NCBI RefSeq assembly: GCF_016808095.1
Contig: NC_068973.1
Span: 15,620,501 to 15,684,500 of the forward strand
Length of the DNA stretch: 64,000 nt
Reading direction: 5' to 3'
DNA from: Vigna angularis
Lineage: Eukaryota; Streptophyta; Magnoliopsida; Fabales; Fabaceae
The position numbers and the translations under genes were made by a program. The notes under the pieces are model-generated. The model had not been told where the DNA came from. It worked only from the letters and a program-made list of their open reading frames with translations, and did no database searches. Below are positions 47,147 through 60,349 of this stretch, piece after piece; within the stretch, counting starts at the first letter, position 1, and each line of letters begins with the position of its first letter.

Positions 47147-48622
47147 CACACTAGTTAATTCTTATGTAATTTTGTAGCATAAGTTAATTATATGTTTCAT
47201 TTGCCAATCAAAAGGCATTAATTTGTGCAGAGGTTCCCTAACGCCCCCTCCCCCCAATTCTCTCTCGGCTAGATTGGCTTTTGTACTTCTCTAGGTTTCT
47301 TGAGATTTATTCAATATCTTTGTTATAGGTATCTTTTGAAGTTGATCAATTGCACTACAAGTTGGTATTCACTTTCTTGTACAAGTTTGTCACTATAGAG
47401 ATGTCTCCACTTGCCATCATATAATCTCTTTCTGGGTGAATGGACATGTTTTAATAATGAAGAGACCTAATTTAATTTTATATTAATTTTATCTGAACTA
47501 GGAAATTCTTGGTCTGTTTCGTTAGAGGAAGGGAAGCGAGAGATTTAATTTTGTTTGTTTGGTTGAGAGAGAATGAAAGAAATAATTTTAAAATTAGAGG
47601 GATCTATTAAACTATTTTTTTTTATTAAATCAATCCAATTATCCGAGCTTTTTGAAACATATTAAATAGCTATATTCAATTTTGTTCCGTGATTTTTTTT
47701 TCCAACTTGTTTTTCATCTGAATTTCTTCAAATCAAATGTCATTTGTTGATCACCAAGGATTAATTAATCAACATTAGTATTCCTTTGAATGATAGATAT
47801 TTTTCAGTACATTTTTTTTATTTAGAACTTGAATATCGAAGTTCTGATACATGTTTAAAAGAGGTAAAATAATCTACAAACCATGTCAAATTATGTTAGT
47901 TATAAGAAATTCGCATTGTAATATTTTTTTTTAATATTCAGATTATCGATTAGGATAATTTGAAAGATTCATATTTTCTGCCCCAATCGTAGTTTTAAAA
48001 TCGATATAGATTAGTTTTAGAATAATGTTTGACTAGTAAAAGTCATATGAGCACAAATTAGAGATTTGGTGGTAAGATTTTGAATATCTTGAAGTTTATG
48101 ACTAACGACAATTAGTTTAGATTAATTAGATAAGTTTAACCAATAATATTTTAAATTTAATTTGCTGTGGTGATATTAACTACTATATAGAATTGGTTAT
48201 TGTATTAAATATTGAAGAAAAAGGCAGGTGAGAAAGGAGAGAAAAATACACAAACGTTAAAATATAATAAATTTTAATAACTTATTTTTTTTTAACCATT
48301 TCAATTTCATAAAGTTATTTTTAAAAGACTTTTTTAAATAATTTATTGAGTTTTTTCTATTGAATAAATGTGATATTTCTCTTTATAATTCATTTTACAT
48401 TTTTTGTTTTGTTTCTTTTGACTTGTTCTTTAAGCTTGTTTCAAGTAGGAGAGTCTTGAAGTCACATGAAAACACTAGAAAGGGAGAGTTTGAATGATGT
48501 TTTGAAATTCTTTTTGAAACATAGCATATGATAAATAAATGTGAATGAGAAGTTAAAGACATTAGACGCTAGATTTTATAGATGTTTAGAAGGATTTCAC
48601 AAGAAGCATCGTGTATAACTTT
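47147..48622. other. ELP3 3' flank and AT-rich intergenic region
   Basis: The ELP3 3' UTR probably occupies the first few hundred bases. The rest is AT-rich with no gene or bounded repeat seen. Confidence 0.5.
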
Positions 48623-48655
48623 AAACTAGTGATAGAAAGAAGTGTGATAGGTCTA

Positions 48656-49065
48656 CTGCCTCGATTAAGTCAGCAACCGAGGCATAAAGTATTGCCAACT
48701 CACCTTGCTAGCAATGGTATATGTTGTCAAACTTTTTGAAAATCATCACATACTGCCTCGGTTACACTCAGAACCGAGGCGTAAACTGTGACACGTACCC
48801 TCTCCAACCACTACAAATTAGCGGCAATCAGAAACTTCTCTAATTGACAGGGATACTGCCTCAGTTATCTATAAAACCGAGGCATAAAGAGTATCTTTAT
48901 CACATCGGTTTGGCGCCAACCGAGGCATATAAGGTGAATATATTTTCAAAATTGCCATTATATTTTTTATTTTTAATTATTTTCTGATACTTTACTCATC
49001 AGGTAAGCTTATAACCAAGGCAGTATGGCTGTATTACCTCGATTAAGTGTTGAACCGAGGCAATA
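48656..49065. repeat. CACTA subterminal hairpin array
   Basis: About five units occur, near 48656, 48751, 48850, 48904 and 49015. In each, TACTGCCTCG-type sequence faces CCGAGGCATAAA across 10-20 bp. Such repeats bind the accessory transposase in En/Spm elements. Confidence 0.8.
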
Positions 49066-49069
49066 TAGT

Positions 49070-50630
49070 TTTGTATAAACTGAAGTTGCCCTTGTTCATC
49101 TTCTTCTCGCGCAAACTCTCCCCGCTCATCGTTCTCCCTCTCCAACCGCCCTCCATACAGCGCCGTCTTTGTCGCCACTACTCCTCTGCTCCGTCGCCAC
49201 CATGCTACCGGTGTTCTCTGCAAGAAGAAGCCTCGCATTGCCTCGCGCTGCCTCATCGCCAGTCTTCTCGCGCAACTGTGTCGCTGCCTCGCCACCAGTC
49301 CCCACGACCAGGTGGCCCACTCCCGTTGTCGTCTCCGTCGCTGGCTCAACCTCTAGGCGTTGTAGCCACCGCTGCTCCTTGTCTCCATGCCGCGCCGCTG
49401 CACCATTACCGCCGTCGCCATTGCTCCTTGCCTCCCCGACGCGCCGCTGCACCACTACCGTCGTCGCTACTGCCAGGTGCACCAGTGCCGTGGTTTGGAC
49501 CATTCTTCATCCACCATTGGTGCTGCTGTTCTTGTTGGTCCGGTATGTTCTTTAGACCATCGCTATTTTTTTGTTTGATAGTAATTTGTGTATATGTATG
49601 TTGATAGGAATACCTTAGGGAATAGAATTTAGGAATACAGAAATTGGGTTGAATTTGTGTATAATTTTGAATTTCGATAGTGTATTAGAAAATAGAATTT
49701 AGGAATATAGAAATTAGGGAATGTAAATTGATTGAAGATGTAAATTGGTTGAAGATGTAAATTTGGAATTAGGTATATAGAAATGAGAAATATAGAAATA
49801 TAGAAATTAGAAATATAGAAATTAGGGATTATAATTTGAATTTTTTGTATTAAATTGGGGAATTTGGTGATGAAATAAACTTTTAAGGTTAGAAATCATG
49901 ATACTAATCAATGTGTTGTTTGATTTTTTCTAGATATTGTATTTTTATGGTGAGGTTTTATAGCTTCTTAAACGCGGACATTCTTCATTGTTGACCAACT
50001 TTCACGCTCCCAAGTTCCTATTCTTAAAATTTTCCTTTTAATATGAACATGTAATTATTTGTTTGCTTCAATATATTGTTTGCTTGAATATATTGTATGT
50101 TGCATATGTAATTATTTGTGGTTGAATATATTATTGTGCTGAATTAGCCTTAGTTTCCCGTTTGAAATTCAATACAAAAATTATTTACTATCTCCAATTT
50201 TTTTTGAATAAATGTACTTTTTAAAAATGAATAGAGAGGAGATGATAATAGTAATTTATAAGTATTGAATCTTGAATTGTTTGGTTGGACAGTTTAAGAA
50301 GAGTAATAACTTTTTCATAATTTATTAATACATATAAATTTTAATATACATATCTTAAATTTCATGAAATTTTGCAGTTGTGTTTTGTATTGATCTTCGG
50401 GTGCATATTTGATTGTGATTTATAATCACTTTCATTTCGTGTAACCTGAAGACCAATGCGAAATGCTAGAAAAATTTTGTGAAATTTTAGATATGTTGTT
50501 TAAAATTTATATGTTTAATAAACTAAAAAAAGTGAATCTTCTTGAATGGGATAGGGTCATACCTTGAATACAAACACAATTAAAGTGATCATTCAAGATT
50601 ATTGAAATTATGTAAACAATTTCAGTAAAC
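49070..50630. other. CACTA leader and AT-rich interior, no separate gene
   Basis: At 49080-49500 the sequence is GC-rich and open in several frames on both strands, with biased composition (Pro/Ser/Arg or Ala/Gly/Arg) and no recognisable domain. From 49560 to 50630 it is AT-rich with short GAAATATAGAAAT-like repeats. Confidence 0.5.
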
Positions 50631-52195
50631 ATGCATACAGATCGAGGGTGGACTAATCTACCTCGCATCAGCACTGAGTACGAGAGAGGGGTAGAAGAAT
50701 TTATACCGTTTGCGCAACGTAATGCAAGTACAAGTGATGATGAAGTCAAGTTTAGATGTCCTTGTGTCAACTGTTTGAATGTGAGGAAGTTGAACGCAAC
50801 CATTATTAGGGAACATCTTATCTGTGATGGTTTCATACGAAGTTATACAATATGGATATGGCACGGTGAATTAACAGACTTTCCAACTGAAAATGTATAT
50901 GATTCCACCATGGATATGGAAGATTGACCGGAAGAAGATAACTTAGAGGACATGATCTGCGATGTTGGCGCATAAGCTTTTGCCCAAGCGCATGTGTATG
51001 AAACGATGTCCACTGATGTGGAGACTCGGTTGTATGCCGGTTCAACTAAGTTTACACGATTGTCAGCGATGTTAAGGCTCATGAATTTAAAGGCGACCAA
51101 TGGATGGACTGATAAGAGTTTTACAGAATTATTGTCGTTGTTGAATGAAATGCTGTCAGATGGAAATATATTATCCACTCGTAATTATGATGCAAAAAAA
51201 ATTCTTTGATAGATGGGTATGGAGTATAAACGGATACATGCATGTCCGAATGATTGCATATTATATAGGAATGAGTATGAAGTTTTGACAAAGTGTCCAA
51301 AATGTGGGTTATCATGATACAAGTCAAAAAACAACAATGAAGATAATGGTCACACATAGAATGATTCTGCTTTAAAAGTAGTTTGGTACCTTCCACTCGT
51401 GGCCAAATTTAAGCGTTTGTTCGTGAATCCCAAAGACGCTAAAAACCTAAGATGACATGTAGATGAGAGAACAACTGATGGACTGCTTTGTCATCCAGCT
51501 AATTCAAAGCAATGGAAAACTATTGATCAAGAATTCCCCCAATTTGGTCAAGAATGTAGAAATCTTAGGTTTGACTTAGCTACTAATCAATTAGATGTAA
51601 AAGTTATTTGTAAATTTAAGTACCAAATGTCATGCATGTAGAGCAGAATGTTTGTGATAACTTGATTGGTACACTACTCAACATCCAGGGAAAAACAAAA
51701 GATAAAGTGAATGCTCATTTGGATTTAGTTGACATGAAGATCCGAGAAGAGTTGACACCAAGAGAGATTGATAAACGTACTTATTTGCCTCCTGCATGTT
51801 ACACAATGTCCAGACAAGAGAAGATAAGTTTTTGCCTTTGTTTAAAGAGTATCAAGGTACCACAAGGATACTCTTCAAATATCAAGAGCTTAGTGTCAAT
51901 GCAGGACTTAAAGCTTGTTGGACTCAAGTCGCATGATTGCCACGTCTTAATGCAACAATTGTTATTGGTGGCAATTCGTGGAATTTTTCCCAAAAAAGTT
52001 AGGCAGACCATAACTCGATTGTGCTCATTTTTCTCGTCAATTTGTAGTAAAGTCATCGATCCTACAAAGTTAGATGAACTTCAAGACGACATTATTATCA
52101 TCTTGTTTCAGCTAGAAATGTTTTTCCCTCCATCCTTTTTTGACATCATGGTGTATTTACTTGTTCATTTGGTCAGAGAAATCAAGTTGTGTTGA
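50631..52195 (+). pseudogene. TNP2-type CACTA transposase, internally deleted
   Basis: The N-terminal transposase-associated domain is open (50631-50927: RGWTNLPRISTEYERGVEEF, FRCPCVNCLNVRKLN, YTIWIWHGE). The next part (about 51210-51630) reads YKRIHACPNDCILYRNEYE and KCPKCGL, then stops. A jump from NLRFDLATN to HVEQNVCDNLIGTLLNIQGK (51632) skips the central catalytic region. The C-terminal part continues to 52195 (DLVDMKIREELTPREIDKRT). Stops at several places confirm it is dead. Confidence 0.8.
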
Positions 52196-52199
52196 CCAA

Positions 52200-52803
52200 T
52201 ATACTTAAGATGGATGTATCCTATTTGCCTCGTGGTGGATACATGAAGCTTGAGGAAAAAATAATGAAGCAAAAGTCAGATAGTAGACTTCCACTTTTTG
52301 AGGGTGGTGATCCTCCTCCTCCTCCTTCACCACCATCTCGTCACGAGAAGTGGAAGTTAGCCCGTATAAGATCATCGGCTCCTACACTTCCGACTCTGCC
52401 AGAGAGATATCTGAAAGAATTGTAAGAGGTCATTTCTCATATTTTTACAACATTTTCATTATATATATTACATAGATATTTGAAATAATTATGATGTTTT
52501 GTTATGTTAGAGGACTCCTTGGTTGAGCAGAGCTCCCAAGGTCAATTCACACAAGAAGGTCGCCAGGATATTCTTGCTATAGCTATTGAACGACCTGAGC
52601 ACTCAGGATGGGTGTGTGCTGCTAGGACTGGCATAGGCATACGACAGGTCTTTGGGTCTTCCTCGCATCCATCTTCATACAAATTAACTAAAGAGTATGA
52701 ATAAAAGCTAAAGGAGGACATCAGAAAAGAGATGACGCAGGAGATCACAAAGAAGGTCCAGGCAGAGTTGTATGATGAAGTTGCTGAAATGGTTGCGTTA
52801 TGA
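52200..52803 (+). pseudogene. En/Spm second-ORF-type (Ptta/En/Spm) protein C-terminal remnant
   Basis: HEKWKLARIRSS, then a break with an intron-like AT-rich gap (about 52425-52503), then DSLVEQSSQGQFTQEGRQDI, RPEHSGW, GIGIRQVFGSSSHPSS, and a charged coiled-coil end (KEDIRKEMTQEITKKVQAEL). This matches the plant Ptta/En/Spm transposase C-terminus as I know it. The frame has a TAA at 52702. Confidence 0.65.
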
Positions 52804-54475
52804 AACTTTTATTTCCTTTTACACGTGGCATCCCACCAGGGGTGTTACAGTGTGAGTGAAGTTGTAGCTGAAACGACCTATCCAATTAAATGAAGGAAGG
52901 TTGAAGAAAAGGAGATGCAAATAGGTGGTTCAGTGAAGGTGTTTGGTATGTGGTGGTGAGTCTAGAGGCTTAGCTAGGAGTCCATGATCCGTTGGTCGAG
53001 TCCAACTCCTCCAAAATGATGTTTTGCCTCACTTCTCCCTCTTGTGATGCACCTTCAAGTCTTTGTTGGAGTTTCCTCACCTTGTTGTAGTTTGGGCTTG
53101 GACCCATGATAGCAACATCCTTGGCTAGGTTGGGCCAAAGATAGAAGGATGCAATGGAGATTGTCTGTTAGAGGTATATGGTGTAGAGGATGATGGAGAA
53201 AAGGGTCTAAGGTTGCGCAAGCTAGATGGCTAAGGGTGTGGAGTTCAAGACCTTAGGTTGTTTGGTGGTGATGAGGTGATGTTTGGTGGCTCAAAGAGAG
53301 GTTAGGCCAACTCAATGAGGAAGGTGACTAGAGAGGCCTCTAGGGTTGCTCTAGTCTTGATCTAGGAAAAGTATTATGGCCAAAAGTTGGTAGCATAACA
53401 TTACATAACATCCAATATGATTACAAGGTAGGAGACATCTCTTTATATAGGCAAGGGTGTCTCCTAAAAACCTTAAAAACAATGCTAACCCTAAAACCAC
53501 ACTTTGGTCGAGAAAATGAAGGCCCTCTAGGGTGGAGAAAAGTGTCCCAAATCCTCTCCAATGATGGAAGGACGTGTAACCACTCATAAAGCCAAACCTC
53601 TTTAGTCCTAGAATGCCATGTGGCCACTACTAAAGGTAAATCCTCTCCAATGAAAGCATGATACATGACACATATTTTCCACATGGTTTGGATGTTTAGC
53701 TTAAGGAAAACCCTACACTAATTAAACTTTAATACAAGCCTAAGGAAAACCTAACTAAATGGTTGAATACATGGCTTATCATCGTACACTACCCTTCATC
53801 TTCCATGATGACCCAAGTTAAGAAAAAATTTCCTTCACCCTCTAAAAATGGTTCTTCTTGTAAGAGCTTGGCCATGCTTCTAGTGATATGACCTTTGGCT
53901 AGGAGTTTGCCATCATACGCTCCCTCTTGAAGAGGATTTAACCTCAAATCAAGAGGCTCTTCTTCTTTACTATACTCCAAATCACTATGCTCAAACCTAA
54001 ACCCCACAAAAGAGGTTGAAGCTATCAAAGATGTACGGTTAGCTCATACAAAACCTATTCTGGCGAATCCAAAGAAGACATGGTGTGATAATGGTACATA
54101 CAATGAATATGATGCTTATGTATATTAGAAACAATCATTTTTTGCCCACACAGATGAGTCTCAACAAAATCATGCATCATCTAACAACCATTCCATTGAA
54201 GAATTTGGTGAAGGCATGGTTCCATATTTAGCCAATGAATAACTGAATCTTGTAGAATGCCTCATTTTGACGAATCTAATGCTACCTTCCTGGTAGATAA
54301 CAATGCACATGGTCAATGTCTATTATAAGAGTTGCCAACTTGTTCAACCTTGCCTTCAATGCTTGTCATTCTAGATGCTGCATTGTTTGAAGATGCTCTA
54401 AGCCATGTCACCACACAATTATCTGTATCTTTGGTAATGACAAATTTACAAGTTGCAGTAGTTGAATACATCAAT
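52804..54475 (-). mobile_element. Minus-strand Ty3-type fragment with LTR-like sequence
   Basis: The minus-strand ORF at 53789-54028 (RLNPLQEGAYDGKL, GHITRSMAKLLQEE) resembles the C-terminal tail of Ty3 polyproteins in legumes (GPITRSMAK-type). Its stop is followed by sequence that may be the LTR (53780 down to about 52850). Neither a second LTR nor a target duplication was found. 54031-54475 holds no recognised gene. Confidence 0.45.
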
Positions 54476-56246
54476 TGTTGGGTTTGCGTGAAATGGAGAA
54501 CAGAAAACCCATATTGAAAGAAGAAAGAACAAGAGAGTAAAAGACAGAGAAAAATGATCTGAAAACTCACACAAACCGCAAAGACAAGCTACAATATATA
54601 GCCAGTCAAAGCAACTGTAACAAACACAATAGGATGACCGAACAATTATTAACAGTAGAATGCCAACACAGGCCGAGCACTAGCTAAAGCCCAAACTGAC
54701 ACACACAAGCTAAAGACCGAACAACATCGACAAAGTCAAAACTGAAAAGAACACGACCAAACGTTCACAAATAAGAGACCGTTTGGTCACAAGTAAAAAA
54801 TTGAGTCTATCCAACAATTCTCCACCTAGACTCAATAATAAAAAAAATAATAAACTGAACGGTAAACAAAATTACAGACCGAACGGTACAGAACCAATCC
54901 TAGACAAAAACTTCAGAAATTTTTCCTTTGTGAGCAGCTTAGTTAGCATATCTGTTGGGTTATCTTCAGATGCAATTTTGCCGATTTGGACAACACCAGA
55001 TTCTACAATGCTCCTGACAAAGTGCAGCTTGACATCAATATGCTTTGTTCGTGAATGATATATTTGATGGTTGGCCAATGTATGGCGCTTTGACTGTCAC
55101 AATGAACACAGACAGACTTTTGATCAATCCCCAATTCCTGAATCAAGCCTTTTAACCAAAGTGCCTCCTTTACCCCTTCAGCAAGCGCACAATATTATGC
55201 TTCAGTGGTTGAAAGGGCAATGACTGATTGCAATGTAGACTTCCAGCTAACAGCAGTTCCGAACAGGGTAAACACATATCCCGAACGGGACTTTCTTGTG
55301 TCCATACACCCGGCAAAATCTGAATCTACAAATCCTTTAATAAAACCTCCACCTTGAAAGTTATTTTGAAAGAGTAATCTAGTATCCAGAGACCCCCTTA
55401 TGTATCTAAGCGTCTACTTCAAAGCTTTTGAGTGGATTTGTCCAAGATCAACCATAAACCGACTGAGAACACTTACTCCATGCGCCAGGTTAGGTCTAGT
55501 ACAAACCATGCCATACATGATGCTCCCAATCCCTTTTGAAAACGAAATAGACTCTATCTTCCTCCTCTCATTATCGGTCTTCGGGCATTGCTATTTGGTG
55601 AGTTTCAAGTGTTGACCGATCGGTGTGCTAGCAGGTTTGGATTGAGACATCCGATACCTTGAAACCACCTTCTGCAAGTAATTATTTTGAGATAAAAACA
55701 AGTTTCCCCCCAGTTTATCTCTCTTTATATCAATGCCTAAGATCCGCCTTGCTTCCCCTAGCTCCTTCATCTCGAAAGCACCACTCAATTTCGCTTTCAA
55801 CTCATGAATCATGCACCCGTCAATGCTGGCAATGAGAATATCATCCATGTATAGTAGAAGATACAGTACCTCACTGTCATAGTTCAGAGTATACACACAG
55901 TAATCATAATTGCACCGCTTGAAGTTCAGCTTTATCAGGAAATCATGAAATTTCCTGTACCATTGCCTTGGACTTTGCTTCAAGCCGTATAAAGACTTCT
56001 GCAATAGGCACACCCTATCATGCAAAGCAAATCCCTCCGACTGCTTCATATAATTGGTTTCCTCCAAATCTCCATGCAGAAACGCAGTTCTCACATCGAA
56101 TTGTTCCAGGTGCAAATTGCTATGAGTAACTATAGCCGTTAGAACTCTGACCGAAAAATACTTTACCAAAGGAGCAAAACTCTCATGATAATCTATACCT
56201 TCGATCTGGGTGACGCCTTTTGCAACAAGTCTCGCTTTGTACCATG
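54476..56246 (-). mobile_element. Copia retrotransposon G, 3' part (LTR, RNase H, RT)
   Basis: The LTR is 54476-54816 (TGTTGGGTTTGCG...CTATCCAACA, 341 bp). The coding part on the minus strand runs from 56246 down to 54872. Element H interrupts it at 56247, and it resumes at about 63623 with the integrase-RT linker, running off the right edge. Confidence 0.88.
54872..56246 (-). pseudogene. Element G reverse transcriptase and RNase H
   Basis: The RT segment 56169-55591 is open: [39 protein letters not shown] and the catalytic YMDD in LLLYMDDILIAS. RNase H follows in pieces (SVLSRFMVDLGQIHSKALK, stop, TLRYIRGS; GFVDSDFAGCMDTRKSRSGY; VIALSTTEA, stop, YCALAEGVKEALWLKG; VHCDSQSAIHLANHQIYHSR). The two stops sit where the family has Trp (near 55415) and Glu (near 55199). 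It is dead, but recently so. Confidence 0.9.
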
Positions 56247-57744
56247 TGTTGAAAATAGAATGAATTAATTTCTCACACCAGGAGGTGGGGGGAGGGGTGA
56301 ATTGGTGAAATGTAAAAACAATGTTTTCTTTAAATCTTTTTCGTAAAGTGGATGCCTTTAAAAGCGTTCTTGAAACCCAAGGAAAAAGATTTGTTTATGC
56401 AGCGGAAATTAAACAATTTGAATACAGTAAGAAGTCGAAAAAATAAAAGAGTGTAGGGATAGAAAGATCAAACGCTGAGTTTTTATACTGGTTCGGCCAA
56501 GCCTACATCCAGTCTCCTTCCAACCACAGGAAGCCAATGCACTATAATGATCAAGGTTTTTACAACAAGTTTTTATAGCGACCTTACGTAAAAAATATAA
56601 AACACCTCTCTAACCCTCTAATCAAAATATAGGCATATACAAAAAGACTAGCAACAAGAGTCCCCTCTCATGCAGTCCAAACCCTTTGAGTCACCCTCAA
56701 AGTTTAGAATGCAGCACGCTCTTCTTCCTGTAATCACAACAGGGAACCTCAATCCAATCTTTAATAGATTGTAGCCTCTGATCTCTCAATTACACCCAAT
56801 GTGCATATACGATCAGCCTTTTTAGTGCAGTTAACTTGCTCTTCAAGAATCCACAAGTAGATGATCACCACAGTCACTTCTTGTTTCTTGGAGCTCTTTC
56901 TCTCTTTCTGTAAGAATGCACTTTCTATAAAAGATATCACAAACTGTTAGATTCACAAAAGTTCTTACAAAAATCAAATTCGCGTCAATTTATAGATTTT
57001 CACAATTCAGACGCATTTTAATTTAGTTAGCTACTAATGCAGTCGAATATAGCAATTCTGTTATAGCAGTTAGTAACAATCAATGCAGTTAGTTGAATGT
57101 ACAATTAATGCAATTGAATCTCATTTAATGCTTGGTCAACATATTAAAAATATAGCCGTTGTAACATTTAATTCAAGCATTAAAAGAATTTCAAAACTGT
57201 AACAGACTTAGTCGAATGCATGTTGCATATAATCGACTATATAACACAGTTAAACAAAGTTTTGAAAACTTTCACTTTGAAAATCCTCACAACACACTTT
57301 GAAAATGGTTTGTGCGCAGCCACGAGTTTTAATCGACTCACCCCATAATGAAGTCGACTTAAAACTGTTGTTTTGCCACACAATTAAAGGTTCAACATAA
57401 GTGCTTATGGTTTTCGTTCTATAAAACATCAGACATGCATTCAACAATAAAATCAATTATATAGCACAGTGAAATGCAATGTATCAACACAATGATGTTC
57501 TCAATGCTTTAAACAAATTTACACATTGATTAAAACATATAACATGTAAGCAATAGAACATGTAACACATAAACAACACATGTGTTATTAATTATGTTGT
57601 CATCATAAAAAACCAGAAGCTCTGAGATTGTAGGTTCAGCTAAACCAGTGCTCCCCTATCAACAATCTCAACAATCTCCCCCTTTTTTGATGATGCACAA
57701 CCATGATTAATAAACAACCATGTTGTACAAATAAAATCATATAA
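56247..57744 (-). repeat. Downstream LTR of element H
   Basis: It begins TGTTGAAAATAGAATG and includes a C-rich tract (AATCTCCCCCTTTTTTG at 57668) that is present in both LTRs. It matches the copy at 62141 with scattered substitutions and small indels. Confidence 0.85.
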
Positions 57745-58794
57745 TGTCAAAATGTATCAGAGCAAAGGATCAAAATGTATCAGAGCAAACGTTGAAATAT
57801 CTCATTTTGATTCAGAGCAAAAAATATCAGTTCATATCAGAGCAAACAAAAATCAGAGCAATTCTCTAGCATTGTCTAGCATTCTCCCCCTTTGTGCATT
57901 AGCAAAAAAGGTATGCCTGATGATACTGATATGCTGATAAACAATTAGTCAGAGATGCATTAGTAAATCAAATTAATCAAACAAAGATGCTCCCCCTGTC
58001 ACAGATAATCACATGATAAAGATATAATCTCCCTCTAAAGTGTAGGCATGTGAAACTATCTAAGATGCTATGCAATGCTCCCCCTGCCATTATGCATGTT
58101 TTGTAATCAAAATCCAAATGCACAATGCAGTTTTCACAGAACATTTCAGAGCATGTATAAGCAAGTGACAATATTGTATCAAAACAGAAATTGTGCAAAC
58201 ACATCATTGAAGCATATATACAATATCAATCAATAATCTCAATATTATCTCAAGTAATTTCAATCACATATTGAACAAAGATATATTGAAAAGTAAAAGG
58301 TTAACAACATATAGAAAAGATAACAGAATTCCAAATCTGGAATTTTTAACTCCTTATAAACAGTAATCGATTGATCAAGTGTTGCAATCGACTTCATTGC
58401 TTTTCATTGGAGTTGTATCTCAGTAGTTCATCCAGAAGCAATGTTCCTGCAAAACCTTTGAAGATCTTTTCCAGATCAAGCATTTTAGAATCATTGTAAT
58501 GCAAGAATTATTATAGGTGAGAAATGAATATGCAAAAGTATTAATGTAAAAGTAAACAACAACATAATCAATTTCATCCAACACGGAATCGATTTCAATA
58601 AGATATGAACAGATACAATTTCAAAGTCAATACTAATCGAATTAAACTTGAAAATCTGAGTTCATTGATTTTAAATTGGAACTACAATCAGATAGACAAG
58701 AGAAAGTGGCTTATAAAGCCTACTACAATAGAAACACTCAAACTTCAAACAAACTAAAACAAACAAGCAACTAAGACAAATATTCCTTGTAACC

Positions 58795-59884
58795 CTATTC
58801 TGAGTCAGATGTTTCCATAGTATCGTCATCAGAAGTGCTGTCTTCTCTTCGTTGTTGAGCCGCATCATATTTCCTTTCCCATTGATCAACCCTTTCATTT
58901 AAACATCTAAACTGATCAACCACATATCTTTCAAAGTTAGTTTCAGGAACAAAACTCTTCCTATCCTCATTCATGACACAGTTGCTTCCAGAACTGTACA
59001 CTAACTCTTCTTCTCCTTTAAAGCACCAAGCTCTCACTATTTTTACCAGGCCAAGACTTGCAATAGTGTTTCTGTTTATTACATTTGTGCAATTACAGGA
59101 TTAATTTTGTTCTCCACTATTGTCTACACCTTGTAGAATTATTAATTTGCTGATCAGTAAGCATATGGCAAATAATGAGAGTTACTGAGGGCAGCTTCAG
59201 CCATATGATCTTTGAGAACCTCCACTCAGTTGGTGGGAATGTCATTTTTAATAGCATGCAAGAGGTAGACGTCTTCTATAGTCATTACATCCTACATCAT
59301 TCTTCTAGGCAGAATCACCCAAGCAAGAAGATGGGCAGTTATCCTTTCTTCAATTTTAAGACCTTCATTCATGTAAATCTTTCTCTTCTGTATCTTCCTA
59401 GAAATCTAAGCCAATCTCTGTAGACATCCTTTTTCTTTAGCCAACGATTTGTTTCAGAGTTTGGTAGATGAGAGAATTGCCCTTCGGCCTTTAATCCAAC
59501 AACTTGAAACCACACATCATTGTCAATGTGGATATTTACACCTTTTGCCCTTTACCAGATGTCACCATTCACTATTTTCAAGTTATGGTAGAACACTTTC
59601 ACCAGATTTGAAAACCAGTCACCTTTCATTTGAACTAATGTGGAGAGTTCTTGAGTTTCCAACCATTTTGGGAATTGAAAGCCTTCTTTTTCAAATAACT
59701 TTAAGTCAAGATGCTTGGGAGTAACTACAATCTTGACTCGTCCACGAAGAAATCTTTCTCTTGTAGCATCATCACTAATCCACCCTTCAGGATCAACACC
59801 TCTTGTGACCTCCATTTCTTTTCCTTTACTTCCTCTGGAGTAGTGAGATGAAGATGCCATCTGATGCACAGTGCTTGGAAACAC
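58795..59884 (-). pseudogene. Element H putative plant transposon protein, degenerate
   Basis: The N-terminal part (59884-59552) is open: GVDPEGWISDDATRERFLRG, VVTPKHLDLKLFEKEGFQFP, LVQMKGDWFSNLVKVFYHNL, IVNGDIW. The middle (about 59550-59040) is broken by stops. The C-terminal part (59037-58795) is open: RAWCFKGEEELVYSSGSNCV, FERYVVDQFRCLNERVDQWE, with an acidic Ser/Asp tail. This is the PF20167-like plant transposon protein as I recall it. It stands where pol is expected. Confidence 0.65.
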
Positions 59885-60349
59885 TTCTTCAGTCTAGGGT
59901 TCCTCTAAATGTCCTTACCAACCTCACTAAATGCTATCACAGTTTCTCAGATATGACATAATATAAGGGCGCGAACCATAATCACCAAAATAAGCCCACA
60001 TTTAAATTTTCAAATACAGAAAGCCCAAAACAGAGATATCTAATCAATTTCATTATTTGCAAAGTTAACTACTGTACTTCAAAAGGTTTTCACAAAACAG
60101 TAATACACATACAACAACAAATAATCGACTACACACTTAATCTAATCTATTAAAAGTTGTAACAAGTGATTTTCACAGAAAGCAATATCAATCAATTAAT
60201 CAACAAACAATACATTCATCAAACAATCATTCAAACAAATATCATGCATGATACAATGTGAAAATGATTGTTACCGGTTGTAGTTACTCAAGAAATTTGA
60301 TATGATCAAGTTAGCTCATCCTTGAGTTCTGTACTGCTACAACAACTAC

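Larger units (their letters stand above)
48623..52803 (+). mobile_element. CACTA (En/Spm) transposon remnant
   Basis: A degenerate terminal repeat (ACTAGTGATAGAAAG at 48625) is followed by about five subterminal hairpins in which TGCCTCGGTT-like motifs face AACCGAGGCA (48656-49065). A GC-rich leader (49080-49500) and an internally deleted transposase (50631-52195) plus a second-ORF remnant (52200-52803) follow. I found no right terminal repeat, so the 3' end is lost or beyond recognition. Confidence 0.75.

Noticed and set aside
49047..49604. 185-residue Pro/Ser-rich ORF and its antisense partners
   Set aside because: GC-rich low-complexity CACTA leader, open in many frames on both strands; no domain recognised.
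57250..57456. ORF of 68 residues repeated at 63149
   Set aside because: Both copies lie inside the LTRs of element H and are not expected to be coding.
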